In this document: positions 23,696 through 30,724 of the stretch, piece by piece
Position numbering within the stretch: the first letter of the stretch is position 1
Layout: every line of letters starts with the position of its first letter
IMG/VR virus record: IMGVR_UViG_3300034980_000254
Span: 1-40,823 of that record
DNA from: a virus
DNA: 40,823 bases
Strand: one strand, 5' to 3'
Position numbers and translations under genes: made by a program
The notes under the pieces: generated by a model
Seen by the model: only the letters and a program-made list of their open reading frames with translations
What the model was told of the DNA's origin: nothing
The model's database searches: none

Positions 23696-23716
23696 TTTGT
23701 GGTGTGGTGGTGACTG

Positions 23717-23908
23717 TTAGCAGGTCCAACTGTGCGTGATGCATGTTCGCTCGCCGATCGTGAATGATTCGACGTTGTCCGCTGGCCGCCCCATTGCTCG
23801 CGAGAACTGATCAAGCGTTTTTCCGATCCATTCGTCCAAGACGACGCAGCCGTTGCCGCTGTAGTCGGTTGCGATTGTGTAGTCAGGGCCGATTTTGAAT
23901 TCGATCAT
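23717..23908 (-). CDS. Small hypothetical protein downstream of integrase
   Basis: A 63-residue protein with beta-hairpin-like segments (DYTIATDYSGNGCVVLDEWI) and an odd C-terminus ERTCITHSWTC. I start at ATG 23908, which has AAGGA about 8 nt upstream; the frame extends to 23986 but that part includes no ribosome site. The leader is shared exactly with the gene at 23644. Function unknown. Confidence 0.55.
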   Translation of the reverse strand: MIEFKIGPDYTIATDYSGNGCVVLDEWIGKTLDQFSRAMGRPADNVESFTIGERTCITHSWTC

Positions 23909-24008
23909 CGTGTTGTTCCTTTGTTTGTGGTTGCCGTTGTCTGATGAGCCCATATTAGGGTTATCGGTTGAATGTGCAAGACACAATCAAGGAAAAAGAA
24001 AAGAATTT

Positions 24009-25118
24009 CTAAGATTCGTCCCAAAGCACTGAAATAGCGTGCTCAACGTCCTGCCCGACATAGTATTTCATCGTCGTCTCGATGGATTCATGCCGCATCA
24101 GGAGCTGAAGAACCTGCGGCATCACCTGCCGTGACCACCGGGCACCGAACGAGCGGCGGAGATCGTGAGCCGACGCGTACCGCGGCGGGTGCTCGCTGGT
24201 CAGCACTTCAGCCGCTCGGCATATTTTCGTGATGGTTTTGCTGGCGTACTCGCCGAGATCGCCACCAGTGCGACCGGGGCGAAGTTTTGAAAACTCAAAC
24301 ACATTGCCGGCTCGCTCGCCGCTATCTTCGAGCATCGCGGCAAAGTCTGGAGTGATCGGCAGGAGCTTTCCGCGGCCGCTCTTATCGGTGCCGGGCGGAA
24401 TCCGAAACATTGGACGATCAGCAGTCAGGTCGATCGAGATTACATCAGAGCGATCCCATGACAACGAGATCGCTTCGCCTAATCGCAAGCCGCTGAGCCA
24501 TAGTCCGGTGAGGTTGCGTTGCCAGTCGTGGGCTCTGGCTTCGCCGACGATGCCCGGCGTAGCGTCAAGGATCGATCCGAACTCGGTATCAGTCAGCGGT
24601 CGGCCGTGCATCCCGCCGGCTGATTGTCGCCGGCGTGGCATCCGTGGCATCCGCGGGCAGAATGGAAGCATCCCGGCGTCGACTGCCCAATTGATCGACG
24701 CTCTGATGGCAGCCAGTCGGCTGCGGATTGTTTCCTCGGATCGTCGACGATCATCGGCTCTCATCTCGCCGACGAACTCGGTGAGCATCTCGCTGGTGAC
24801 GTCTCGCAACGTCGCCGGCTGACAGTACCGCTCGAGCAGCTCGAGTGCTCCGAGATAATCGGTTCGCGTCTTTGGTCGCAATCCTTTGAGGTGCCGCTCG
24901 TCGAGCAGGTCGACGAAGTAGCCGAAAGCGAGCGAGCCATCACCGCTCGGCGATGCTGAATTGAGCTCGTCTTCCCAGCGAGCGGCGGCACGTTCTGCAT
25001 CGCGGCGGTTGGTCGTTCCGGTGCTCCGCTCGACTTTCTTTTTCGAGCGTGGGCAGCGGTAGACCATGCTCAGGAATCGGTTGCGGCTGCGGTCGATGAC
25101 GTGGACGCGAACGGGCAC
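24009..25118 (-). CDS. int: Tyrosine recombinase integrase
   Basis: Catalyses recombination between attP and a host attB. The 369-residue protein has an N-terminal arm-binding region (1-60, basic strands), a core-binding SAM-like domain (65-160) and a catalytic domain with Arg212 (GLRLGEA), a Lys in TDKSGRGK (246 or 251), His318 and Arg321 (HDLRRSF), His343 (MRHES) and Tyr352 (MKYYVG). All expected residues are present, so it should be active. It lies 2 kb from the attP whose tRNA-Arg core and arm repeats it presumably binds. Confidence 0.95.
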   Translation of the reverse strand: MPVRVHVIDRSRNRFLSMVYRCPRSKKKVERSTGTTNRRDAERAAARWEDELNSASPSGDGSLAFGYFVDLLDERHLKGLRPKTRTDYLGALELLERYCQPATLRDVTSEMLTEFVGEMRADDRRRSEETIRSRLAAIRASINWAVDAGMLPFCPRMPRMPRRRQSAGGMHGRPLTDTEFGSILDATPGIVGEARAHDWQRNLTGLWLSGLRLGEAISLSWDRSDVISIDLTADRPMFRIPPGTDKSGRGKLLPITPDFAAMLEDSGERAGNVFEFSKLRPGRTGGDLGEYASKTITKICRAAEVLTSEHPPRYASAHDLRRSFGARWSRQVMPQVLQLLMRHESIETTMKYYVGQDVEHAISVLWDES

Positions 25119-25303
25119 ATTCTCTCTCCGTCGTAGTCGATGTGTGCAGTGCCTGGCCTGATGACGGTTCGGCCTGTCTGGCGGAGCTTGTTATGCGTCA
25201 TCGTAAACGCTTTGGCGTCGTTGAATCTGAAGCTGAGGTATAGCAGCTTCTCGCTCTGCTTCGATTCCGTCACAACGTACACAGGCCGGTTCACTCGGAT
25301 CAT
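25070..25303 (-). CDS. Small protein upstream of integrase
   Basis: A 77-codon frame that ends 49 nt inside the integrase gene. Its product starts MIRVNRPVYVVTESKQSEK and has a plausible beta-strand pattern up to about residue 58, but the final Ser/Thr/Ala-rich tail coincides with the overlap. There is no strong ribosome site. It may be a real small regulator co-transcribed with int, or a chance frame. Confidence 0.35.
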   Translation of the reverse strand: MIRVNRPVYVVTESKQSEKLLYLSFRFNDAKAFTMTHNKLRQTGRTVIRPGTAHIDYDGERMCPFASTSSTAAATDS

Positions 25304-25338
25304 TCTCTATTGTCTCACTTCAGTTGCAGCCACCTTCA

Positions 25339-25369
25339 GCGGGCTGCCCGCGGCTGAGCTATCGCTCAG
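25339..25369. promoter_or_regulatory. Tandem hairpins in the control region
   Basis: Two adjacent inverted repeats: GCGGGC-T-GCCCGC (25339-25351) and CTGAGC-TATC-GCTCAG (25354-25369). They lie in the ~145-bp gap between the minus-strand genes at 25303 and 25450, upstream of the integrase. They may be a terminator, or operators for a dimeric regulator. Confidence 0.35.
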
Positions 25370-25449
25370 AATTCTAAATCCGAATCGTAACGTGCGACGC
25401 TCAAAAGAAAACATATGTTCTGGTTGATTGTCGCAGCATCGCCACTGCG

Positions 25450-25689
25450 TCAGTCGCGGCTTTGCTTCCTGATGCTGGTTCGTGCGTTGGCTTCGACGGT
25501 ATCCAGCGAGTCGAGCATCCGCTGAAACATGCTACCGGTCAGCGTGCCGAGTTTAAGGTCAACGGTCTTCAGTTTGGCAGCTTCAGCAGCGGTTGCGATT
25601 GCCTCAAGACGTGCGGCAATATCAGCGTAAAGATCACCGGCCGCTCGGATATCTTTGAGTGAATAAGGTTTTTTGACCTGCTGAACCAT
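25450..25689 (-). CDS. Small helical hypothetical protein, divergent from early operon
   Basis: A 79-residue protein, MVQQVKKPYSLKDIRAAGDL onwards, mostly alpha-helical and Ala-rich, with no HTH visible. It is transcribed away from the early operon, the position where phages often place a repressor. A TATAAT box (25701-25696 on the minus strand) lies 6 nt before the ATG, which would give a leaderless mRNA. An alternative start is ATG 25758 (102 aa), in which case the TATAAT lies within the gene. Not recognised. Confidence 0.5.
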   Translation of the reverse strand: MVQQVKKPYSLKDIRAAGDLYADIAARLEAIATAAEAAKLKTVDLKLGTLTGSMFQRMLDSLDTVEANARTSIRKQSRD

Positions 25690-25789
25690 CCTGTAATTAT
25701 ATCTGTTTTTTGAAATCGGCAAGTCTAATCTGTGGAACAGTTTAAGATATTTCTTCATCAGTTCCGTATCAATTATTGAATCAAACGCA

Positions 25790-25819
25790 TTGACAGGACG
25801 GTTGAGGCTTCTGTAGATT
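25790..25819 (+). promoter_or_regulatory. Candidate sigma-70 promoter for the early operon
   Basis: TTGACA (25790-25795), an 18-bp spacer and TAGATT (25814-25819) stand 29 bp before the first ATG of the rightward early genes. The -35 box is perfect and the -10 matches 4 of 6. The whole 25690-25800 stretch is AT-rich relative to its surroundings, as expected for a divergent promoter region. Confidence 0.45.
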
Positions 25820-25848
25820 CCCGCCGCAACGAGCAAACGCAGAAACGA

Positions 25849-26055
25849 ATGGAGCGAGTTTTGATTACTGAATTGACTGTCACACTGCCGGGTGTCGATG
25901 TCCCGATCATTTGCAGCTACGGGCTGCCGAGAATGGATCTCTGGTCAGCTCAGCTCGAGACACAGCCGTGCTATTTCGGCAGCGGGTCCACGATCGAAGC
26001 TGCGATCGCCGAGCTGATGCCAAATTACAAAACGCCAACAACTGACGGAGAATAA
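25849..26055 (+). CDS. Small early protein, unknown
   Basis: A 68-residue protein (MERVLITELTVTLPGVDVP at the start) with beta-strand character and a C-terminal EAAIAELMPNYKTP helix. It is the first gene after the candidate early promoter. No motif is recognised; products at this place often control the early switch or the host. Start codon lacks a strong ribosome site. Confidence 0.5.
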   Translation: MERVLITELTVTLPGVDVPIICSYGLPRMDLWSAQLETQPCYFGSGSTIEAAIAELMPNYKTPTTDGE

Positions 26056-26058
26056 AAC

Positions 26059-26310
26059 GTGCCGCAGATTAAACCGGACATTGTAACGCCGACGGAACTT
26101 GATCAGCTCGCTCGCCGCTATCAGCGGTTTGTCAGTGCTCTGACTCGGATGGCTCGCACGAGTCACGATCATACTTTGCGACTGAAGCTTTCGACGCTGT
26201 CGAATGCTCATCTTGCAAGGCTCGAAGAATCATTAGACATCATGGCGACGTCAGCCTATCGGCAGACTCGTGACGAAGATCCGAAAACAGCTCGGAGCCT
26301 GTTGGTCTGA
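26059..26310 (+). CDS. Small early helical protein, unknown
   Basis: An 83-residue basic, helical protein (TPTELDQLARRYQRFVSALTR near its start). GTG at 26059 follows GGAG by 8 nt and lies 3 nt after the previous stop. Its pattern of two long helices suggests a small DNA-binding or dimerising factor but no known family is evident. Confidence 0.55.
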   Translation: MPQIKPDIVTPTELDQLARRYQRFVSALTRMARTSHDHTLRLKLSTLSNAHLARLEESLDIMATSAYRQTRDEDPKTARSLLV

Positions 26311-26311
26311 T

Positions 26312-26491
26312 ATGCAAATCGACTCCGCACAACTTTATACGACTGATGATCTGATGCAGATTCTGCATTGCGGTCGCAGAACGATCTACAGGTACATCGA
26401 AGAGAAGCATCTGCCAGTGGTGCGACTCAGCCGACAACGAATCTTCGTCCTCGGTTCCGATCTGACTGACTGGCTGAACAAGCAGAAATGA
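26312..26491 (+). CDS. Excisionase-like MerR-type HTH protein
   Basis: A 59-residue winged-helix protein of the HTH_17/excisionase type: YTTDDLMQILHCGRRTIYRY (helix-turn-helix), EKHLPVVRLSRQRIFVLGSD (wing) and DLTDWL at the end. Such proteins direct excision together with the integrase or act as early repressors. It lies directly after the previous gene (TGATATG). Good candidate for the lysis-lysogeny or excision switch of this phage. Confidence 0.75.
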   Translation: MQIDSAQLYTTDDLMQILHCGRRTIYRYIEEKHLPVVRLSRQRIFVLGSDLTDWLNKQK

Positions 26492-26630
26492 GAATGGAGT
26501 CTCGCCGCAGGCGAGATGCTTTCGCCGGGCTGTGAATGCAATCGCAGCCATCACCAGACGCCGCTCAATCACTCAGCGAAAAAGGATTCGCTCAGTGTGC
26601 CGGCTATCCCTACGCATGGAGCAAAAAAGG

Positions 26631-27002
26631 ATGAACGCGATCGAAGCAAGGATGCTGAACCACAATCTCACAGCCTGGTCGATTCACTGTCTGATGTGGC
26701 GGCATCACGAACTGGCCGCTGCGTCTGATGTCGGCGTTGTCGATCCCTATGGCTACGGGGCAATACCGAAGCCGCTCAGCGTTGCGGCGATCAAACGCAT
26801 CTCTGCACGTGAGGATCATCAGTCTTTTGCGGCAGTGACGGATTCAATTGACACGATGCTCGAGCCGGTGATTCCCGAATCGCCAACTGACTCACTACGC
26901 GGCAGCGAAGAGCGAGTCGAGACATACATGAAGCGACATGAGCGAGGCGAGCAGCTTTACCACTCACGCGACAATTCACAAAGGATTCAAATCTATGGCT
27001 GA
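26631..27002 (+). CDS. Hypothetical early protein
   Basis: A 123-residue protein with a helical N-terminal half (NHNLTAWSIHCLMWRHHEL) and a charged C-terminal part. I start at ATG 26631 with GGAG 9 nt upstream; the frame is open from 26532 without a ribosome site. It overlaps the sliding clamp start by 8 nt. No recognised family. Confidence 0.5.
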   Translation: MNAIEARMLNHNLTAWSIHCLMWRHHELAAASDVGVVDPYGYGAIPKPLSVAAIKRISAREDHQSFAAVTDSIDTMLEPVIPESPTDSLRGSEERVETYMKRHERGEQLYHSRDNSQRIQIYG

Positions 27003-28080
27003 GCTGAAAACTGATCTGCTTCGGGCACGCTGGAAACAGATCGCCAGCGTCTGCCCGCCAAAGGCAAAGCGAGACATCTATCAGCACGTGAGGATTGATG
27101 CCGACGATGCTGGTAACTTCATTCTGCACGCGACTGATGGCGAGATGTACGTCTCGATCGGCGATTGCAGCGAGCCGACATTCTCGCGGCTGTTGCCGGT
27201 CAAACGATTCTCAAGATTGATGGAAGTCGCAACCGCGGAAACAATCGATCTGGCTGCCGTTACTATCAAGTGCGGGTCCGATGAATGGGATCTTCAATCA
27301 CCGCCGATCGACGATTGGGAATTCAGAGCGATCACCGATACGGGCCGCCAATACTGGGTCGAAGCCATCGACCTGAAAACATCGTTGCAGATCGCTCAGC
27401 TTTCGATCGATGAAGAGTCGACGCGGTACGCTCTCGGTGGTGTGCTGCTCGATTTCGTCGGCAGCGAATCGCTCGCAGTCGTGGCGACTGATGGCCGCCG
27501 GATGAGTGTGAATCAGATTCCTTGCGAGTGCTCAGGTGAGCCAGATGCTGACGTGCAGCCGGTCGTGCCGGCGAAGACGATCAAACAGATACTCGCCGCA
27601 TTGAAGCCAGACGGGCGTGCGGCGTTCAGCTTTGGGACTGCCGGCGGCATCGTGATCGATACCGGCGAAACGGTGATCTACTCGCCGCTGGTGCAGGGGC
27701 GTTTTCCTGACTGGTCAAAGATCGTGCCTGATGGCAGCGGTCAGCAGTTCGATCTGCCAGCGGGCGAACTTTCCGCTGCTCTGAAGTCGGCGTCGATCGT
27801 CACCAGCGATGAAAGCCGCGGCGTTGATTGCACGCTGAGTCATGACGGCATCACAGCCACTGCCAGCGGTGCTGATGTCGGTCGCTCATGTGCTCAGCGT
27901 TCTTTGCTGTTCGAGTCAGAAGCCGAGTTTCGATGCAATCCTGATTACCTGCTGCCGCTACTCAACAAAGTCGGCAGCGATCGTGAGCTGTGCCTGACTT
28001 ATACCGGCGGCGAAGCACCGGTGATGTTTTCGCACGATGGCGGGCTGACTTATGTGCTGATGCCACTCGCCACCAGTTAA
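26995..28080 (+). CDS. DNA polymerase III beta-like sliding clamp
   Basis: A 361-residue three-domain clamp of the DnaN type. The second domain shows the signature LQIAQLSIDEESTRYALGGV and SLAVVATDGRRMSVNQ, the third ends with EAPVMFSHDGGLTYVLMPL, equivalent to the C-terminal MPMR-type end. It would encircle DNA and tether polymerase. Start ATG 26995 has AAGGA 11 nt upstream. Host bacteria carry their own clamp; a phage copy may bind phage-specific partners or exclude the host's. Next to it are recombination and replication genes. Confidence 0.85.
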   Translation: MAELKTDLLRARWKQIASVCPPKAKRDIYQHVRIDADDAGNFILHATDGEMYVSIGDCSEPTFSRLLPVKRFSRLMEVATAETIDLAAVTIKCGSDEWDLQSPPIDDWEFRAITDTGRQYWVEAIDLKTSLQIAQLSIDEESTRYALGGVLLDFVGSESLAVVATDGRRMSVNQIPCECSGEPDADVQPVVPAKTIKQILAALKPDGRAAFSFGTAGGIVIDTGETVIYSPLVQGRFPDWSKIVPDGSGQQFDLPAGELSAALKSASIVTSDESRGVDCTLSHDGITATASGADVGRSCAQRSLLFESEAEFRCNPDYLLPLLNKVGSDRELCLTYTGGEAPVMFSHDGGLTYVLMPLATS

Positions 28081-28092
28081 GGAGTCAAGGTC

Positions 28093-28593
28093 ATGGATGG
28101 ACCATTTGACATCGCCGGCCGCACAAGACGCGGAGCTGAATCGGCCTGCCTGCTGACATTGCTGGCAGTCAGCACAGCCGAGCGGGTGAGGTTCAGCTAC
28201 CAGCTTAATGAGCATGACGTCGATGACGTCACGCAAGGGATTTTTTTGCACGTGATCAATAACTGGAAACATTGGAACGCTGACAAATGTCCGGCCGGTG
28301 CAGCGTTGCGAGTCATGGTCGGGCAGGGCTGTTCGCGAGCGGTCGCCGCACTCAAGACGAAGGGCGATCTACGGATCGTCCTGGCAACCGACACATCCAG
28401 CGAGCAGGGGCAGGACTTCTTGAATTGGGTTCCTGCCATTGAATCATCAGCCGCGAACTGGTCGCCGGCTGACTGTTGCACGGACGACGATCGACCGGAA
28501 CGAGATCAGAACGAACTACACACGGCGACGGCTACTGAGTCACTCGAAGACGCTCAGCCGCTGCTATTCGATGCCTTTAATGATGGGGACTGA
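28093..28593 (+). CDS. Possible sigma-region-2-like protein
   Basis: A 166-residue protein with AAGGAG 8 nt before ATG, so it is surely translated. Residues ~35-85 (LNEHDVDDVTQGIFLHVINN and then ALRVMVGQGCSRAVAALK) follow the pattern of sigma-70 region 2: acidic helix with D-D-x-x-Q, aromatic positions, then a second helix. The C-terminal half is acidic and has no region 4. It may be a sigma-like or anti-sigma-type transcription factor; equally it may be an unrelated helical protein. Confidence 0.45.
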   Translation: MDGPFDIAGRTRRGAESACLLTLLAVSTAERVRFSYQLNEHDVDDVTQGIFLHVINNWKHWNADKCPAGAALRVMVGQGCSRAVAALKTKGDLRIVLATDTSSEQGQDFLNWVPAIESSAANWSPADCCTDDDRPERDQNELHTATATESLEDAQPLLFDAFNDGD

Positions 28594-28861
28594 TGTGTTT
28601 TACCGCGAAGACGTGGAACGGCTTAAAGGTGTGATCGGTGAGCATCGCCGACTGACTCAGATTCAGGGCTGCGTCATCGATCTGATGGCGGCACGTGATG
28701 CCGTGACTACTGACCTGCAAACACTCGAAGACGCTCAGGCGAATTGCCAGACGTTCGTCGGGCCGGGCGAAGATCGCTGGGTGATGATCGGCGACACAGC
28801 ACACCATCTCACAAACATCGACGGAACAATCAACATCGAAAAGTATATGAGGAACGAATAG
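28583..28861 (+). CDS. Small hypothetical early protein
   Basis: A protein of 92 residues from ATG 28583, or 88 from GTG 28595, which has GGGG 7 nt upstream. The first half is a helical coiled-coil-like stretch (EDVERLKGVIGEHRRLTQIQ); the second half has GPGEDRWVMIGDTAHHLTN, a beta hairpin. It overlaps the sigma-like gene and touches the following ATPase. Function unknown. Confidence 0.5.
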   Translation: MGTDVFYREDVERLKGVIGEHRRLTQIQGCVIDLMAARDAVTTDLQTLEDAQANCQTFVGPGEDRWVMIGDTAHHLTNIDGTINIEKYMRNE

Positions 28862-29602
28862 ATGCCACTCGCGACAACAACAGGCAGACAAACGCGGCCG
28901 CGGCGTTTAATGCTTTACGGAGTACACGGTATTGGTAAGAGCACATTCGCGGCTGAAGCTCCGAATGCTGTTTTCCTACCAACGGAAGACGGCATTGCAG
29001 ACATCGATTGCGAATCGTATCCGCTATCAAGCTGCTTCGATCAGTTCATGCACTATTTGCAGGAGCTGCACGACGAAGAACACGATCGCTCAACGCTGGT
29101 GATCGATTCGCTTGACTGGCTCGAGCGGCTGATCTGGGCCGAGGTCGAGAAAGAGCACAGCGTCGACTCGATCGAAGATATCGGCTACGCGAAAGGCTAC
29201 ACGTTCGCTCTGAAGCACTGGCGAACGGTGCTCAAACAACTCGAGCGGCTTCGCGATGCTCGCGGCATGACATCCATATTGCTGGCACACGCAAAGATCG
29301 AGCGGTTCACGCCGCCGGACAATGACGCCTTCGATCGCTACTCGCCGAAGCTACACAAACACGCCAGCGGAATTGTGCAGGAGTGGTGCGACGAAGTGCT
29401 CTTTGCAAATTATCAGGTTTACACACAAAGCAGCGGCGAAGGATTCGAGGCACGCACAAAAGGCGTGGGTAATGGTGAGCGGGTTATCCATACCAGCGAG
29501 ATGCCAGCACACAACGCGAAGAACCGAGCACGGTTACCAGTAACGCTGCCACTGTCGTGGCAGGCATATTTTGACGCGGTAGAAAAAGGAAGAACGCTAT
29601 GA
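28862..29602 (+). CDS. Sak4-like RecA-fold ATPase (annealing/recombination)
   Basis: A 246-residue AAA_24/Sak4-type ATPase. Walker A is GVHGIGKST (residues 20-28), followed by FLPTEDGIADIDC; Walker B is STLVIDSLDWLERL; a sensor strand TSILLAHAKIERF follows. Such proteins work with a phage SSB in homologous recombination and replication. The next gene, overlapping by 4 nt, is the DUF669 SSB-like protein usually paired with it. Confidence 0.88.
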   Translation: MPLATTTGRQTRPRRLMLYGVHGIGKSTFAAEAPNAVFLPTEDGIADIDCESYPLSSCFDQFMHYLQELHDEEHDRSTLVIDSLDWLERLIWAEVEKEHSVDSIEDIGYAKGYTFALKHWRTVLKQLERLRDARGMTSILLAHAKIERFTPPDNDAFDRYSPKLHKHASGIVQEWCDEVLFANYQVYTQSSGEGFEARTKGVGNGERVIHTSEMPAHNAKNRARLPVTLPLSWQAYFDAVEKGRTL

Positions 29603-30048
29603 GTTTACTGAGTGGATTTGATGCAACGACGGTAGAGCCGCGGGAATCGTTCCAGCCAATACCGGCGGGCGATTACACGGTCTGCATTTCAGCCAGTGAG
29701 GAAAAGACGACGGCATCGGGCAACGGTGAATATCTCAAGCTCACGCTTGAAGTGCTCGATGGCGATCACAAGGGCCGGCTGCTGTTTGAGAATCTTAACC
29801 TGAAGAATCCGAACGAGACCGCGGTGAAGATTGCACGGCAGACGATCGCCGAGATTTGTCTGGCGGTGAACGTGCCGCAACTCAATGACGCGATGGAGTT
29901 GCACGGCAAGCCGATGCTGGCATCAGTCAAAGTCGAGAAGCGGAACGACAACGGCGAGCTGCGAAACGTCATCAAGTCATTTGCACCGGTCACTGCTGCA
30001 AACGCGGCACCGGCTGCGACTGGTCAACCGTGGGCAAAGAAGAGGTAG
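29599..30048 (+). CDS. DUF669 family single-stranded DNA-binding-like protein
   Basis: A 149-residue OB-fold-type protein with the DUF669 layout: FQPIPAGDYTVCISASEEK, then GNGEYLKLTLEVLDGDHKGR and LLFENLNLKNPNETAVKIAR. The C-terminus is basic (GQPWAKKR), unlike the acidic tail of bacterial SSB. It likely coats ssDNA for the upstream Sak4-like ATPase. The pairing is widespread in phages. Confidence 0.85.
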   Translation: MSLLSGFDATTVEPRESFQPIPAGDYTVCISASEEKTTASGNGEYLKLTLEVLDGDHKGRLLFENLNLKNPNETAVKIARQTIAEICLAVNVPQLNDAMELHGKPMLASVKVEKRNDNGELRNVIKSFAPVTAANAAPAATGQPWAKKR

Positions 30049-30052
30049 TGAA

Positions 30053-30352
30053 ATGCGAGTCAGCAAAAAGGAATGCACAACGTGCAAATGTGAATTCAAA
30101 GATCGAACGAAGGATCAGCGATTCACAGAATGCCGCACGTGCCGCATGTGTCGCAGCGTGCGAACGTGCCGAAAATGTAACTGCACGTTTTACAGTGAGA
30201 AGGGTGCCGGATTCTGTGATTCATGCCGACCAGAAATGCAGCTTGCGGTTGCAGGTTGGATCGATCCAATGCCGCGGGGTCACGGTTCAAGACGGACACG
30301 AGATCAGCAGGAATTGACGCATGAGACGAAGCACGGAACGTTTCACGGTTAA
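30053..30352 (+). CDS. Cys-rich zinc-finger protein
   Basis: A 99-residue protein with repeated CxxC pairs: CTTCKC, CRTCRMC, CRKCNC and CDSC. Four to five Cys pairs suggest two zinc ribbons or treble-clef modules. The C-terminal 35 residues are basic and disordered (GHGSRRTRDQQELTHETKHG). Start ATG 30053 is 2 nt after the previous stop. It may bind nucleic acid during recombination or transcription; no specific family recognised. Confidence 0.65.
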   Translation: MRVSKKECTTCKCEFKDRTKDQRFTECRTCRMCRSVRTCRKCNCTFYSEKGAGFCDSCRPEMQLAVAGWIDPMPRGHGSRRTRDQQELTHETKHGTFHG

Positions 30353-30370
30353 TAAAAAAGGAGTGTGTGA

Positions 30371-30724
30371 ATCACCAACTCACGCAACAAGGGCAAACGC
30401 GGAGAATTAGAGGCGGCAAAAGCCGTCAACGAAGCTCTGGGGATTGCTGCTCGACGTGGGCAGCAGTTCTCGGGGCTGGAAGGCGAAGACATCGTTACCG
30501 ATCTCGACGGTGTGCATTTTGAGGTTAAGCGAACTGAGAGATTGAGCATTTACAAAGCGATGGATCAGGCAACGCTCGACGCCGGGACAGATGACGTTCC
30601 GATTGTGCTGCATCGCAAGAATCATGAGCAGTGGTTGGCGATCGTGCCACTGTCAGAACTGCAAACACTGGCTGAAAGGATTGTGAATCAGTGCAACTCA
30701 GATACTACCAACGAGCCGCCATAG
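30371..30724 (+). CDS. PD-(D/E)XK nuclease, Holliday-junction-resolvase-like, ATC start
   Basis: The frame from 30371 encodes 117 residues: NSRNKGKRGELEAAKAVNEA, GIAARRGQQFSG, EGEDIVTDLDGVHFEVKR, matching the small Hjc/VRR-type nuclease fold with Glu in GKRGE, Asp in GEDIV and the E-V-K pair. The conserved N-terminus begins exactly at ATC 30371, which lies 7 nt behind a perfect AAGGAG (30358-30363); an in-frame TGA at 30368 excludes a longer protein and no usual start exists before GTG 30512, which would remove the catalytic Asp. A resolvase fits the recombination cluster. The end overlaps the helicase by 34 nt. Confidence 0.75.
   Translation: MTNSRNKGKRGELEAAKAVNEALGIAARRGQQFSGLEGEDIVTDLDGVHFEVKRTERLSIYKAMDQATLDAGTDDVPIVLHRKNHEQWLAIVPLSELQTLAERIVNQCNSDTTNEPP

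Noticed and set aside
24229-24822. Plus-strand frame of 197 codons within the integrase gene
   Set aside because: The integrase on the other strand has every catalytic residue; the product is low-complexity Ser/Arg-rich.
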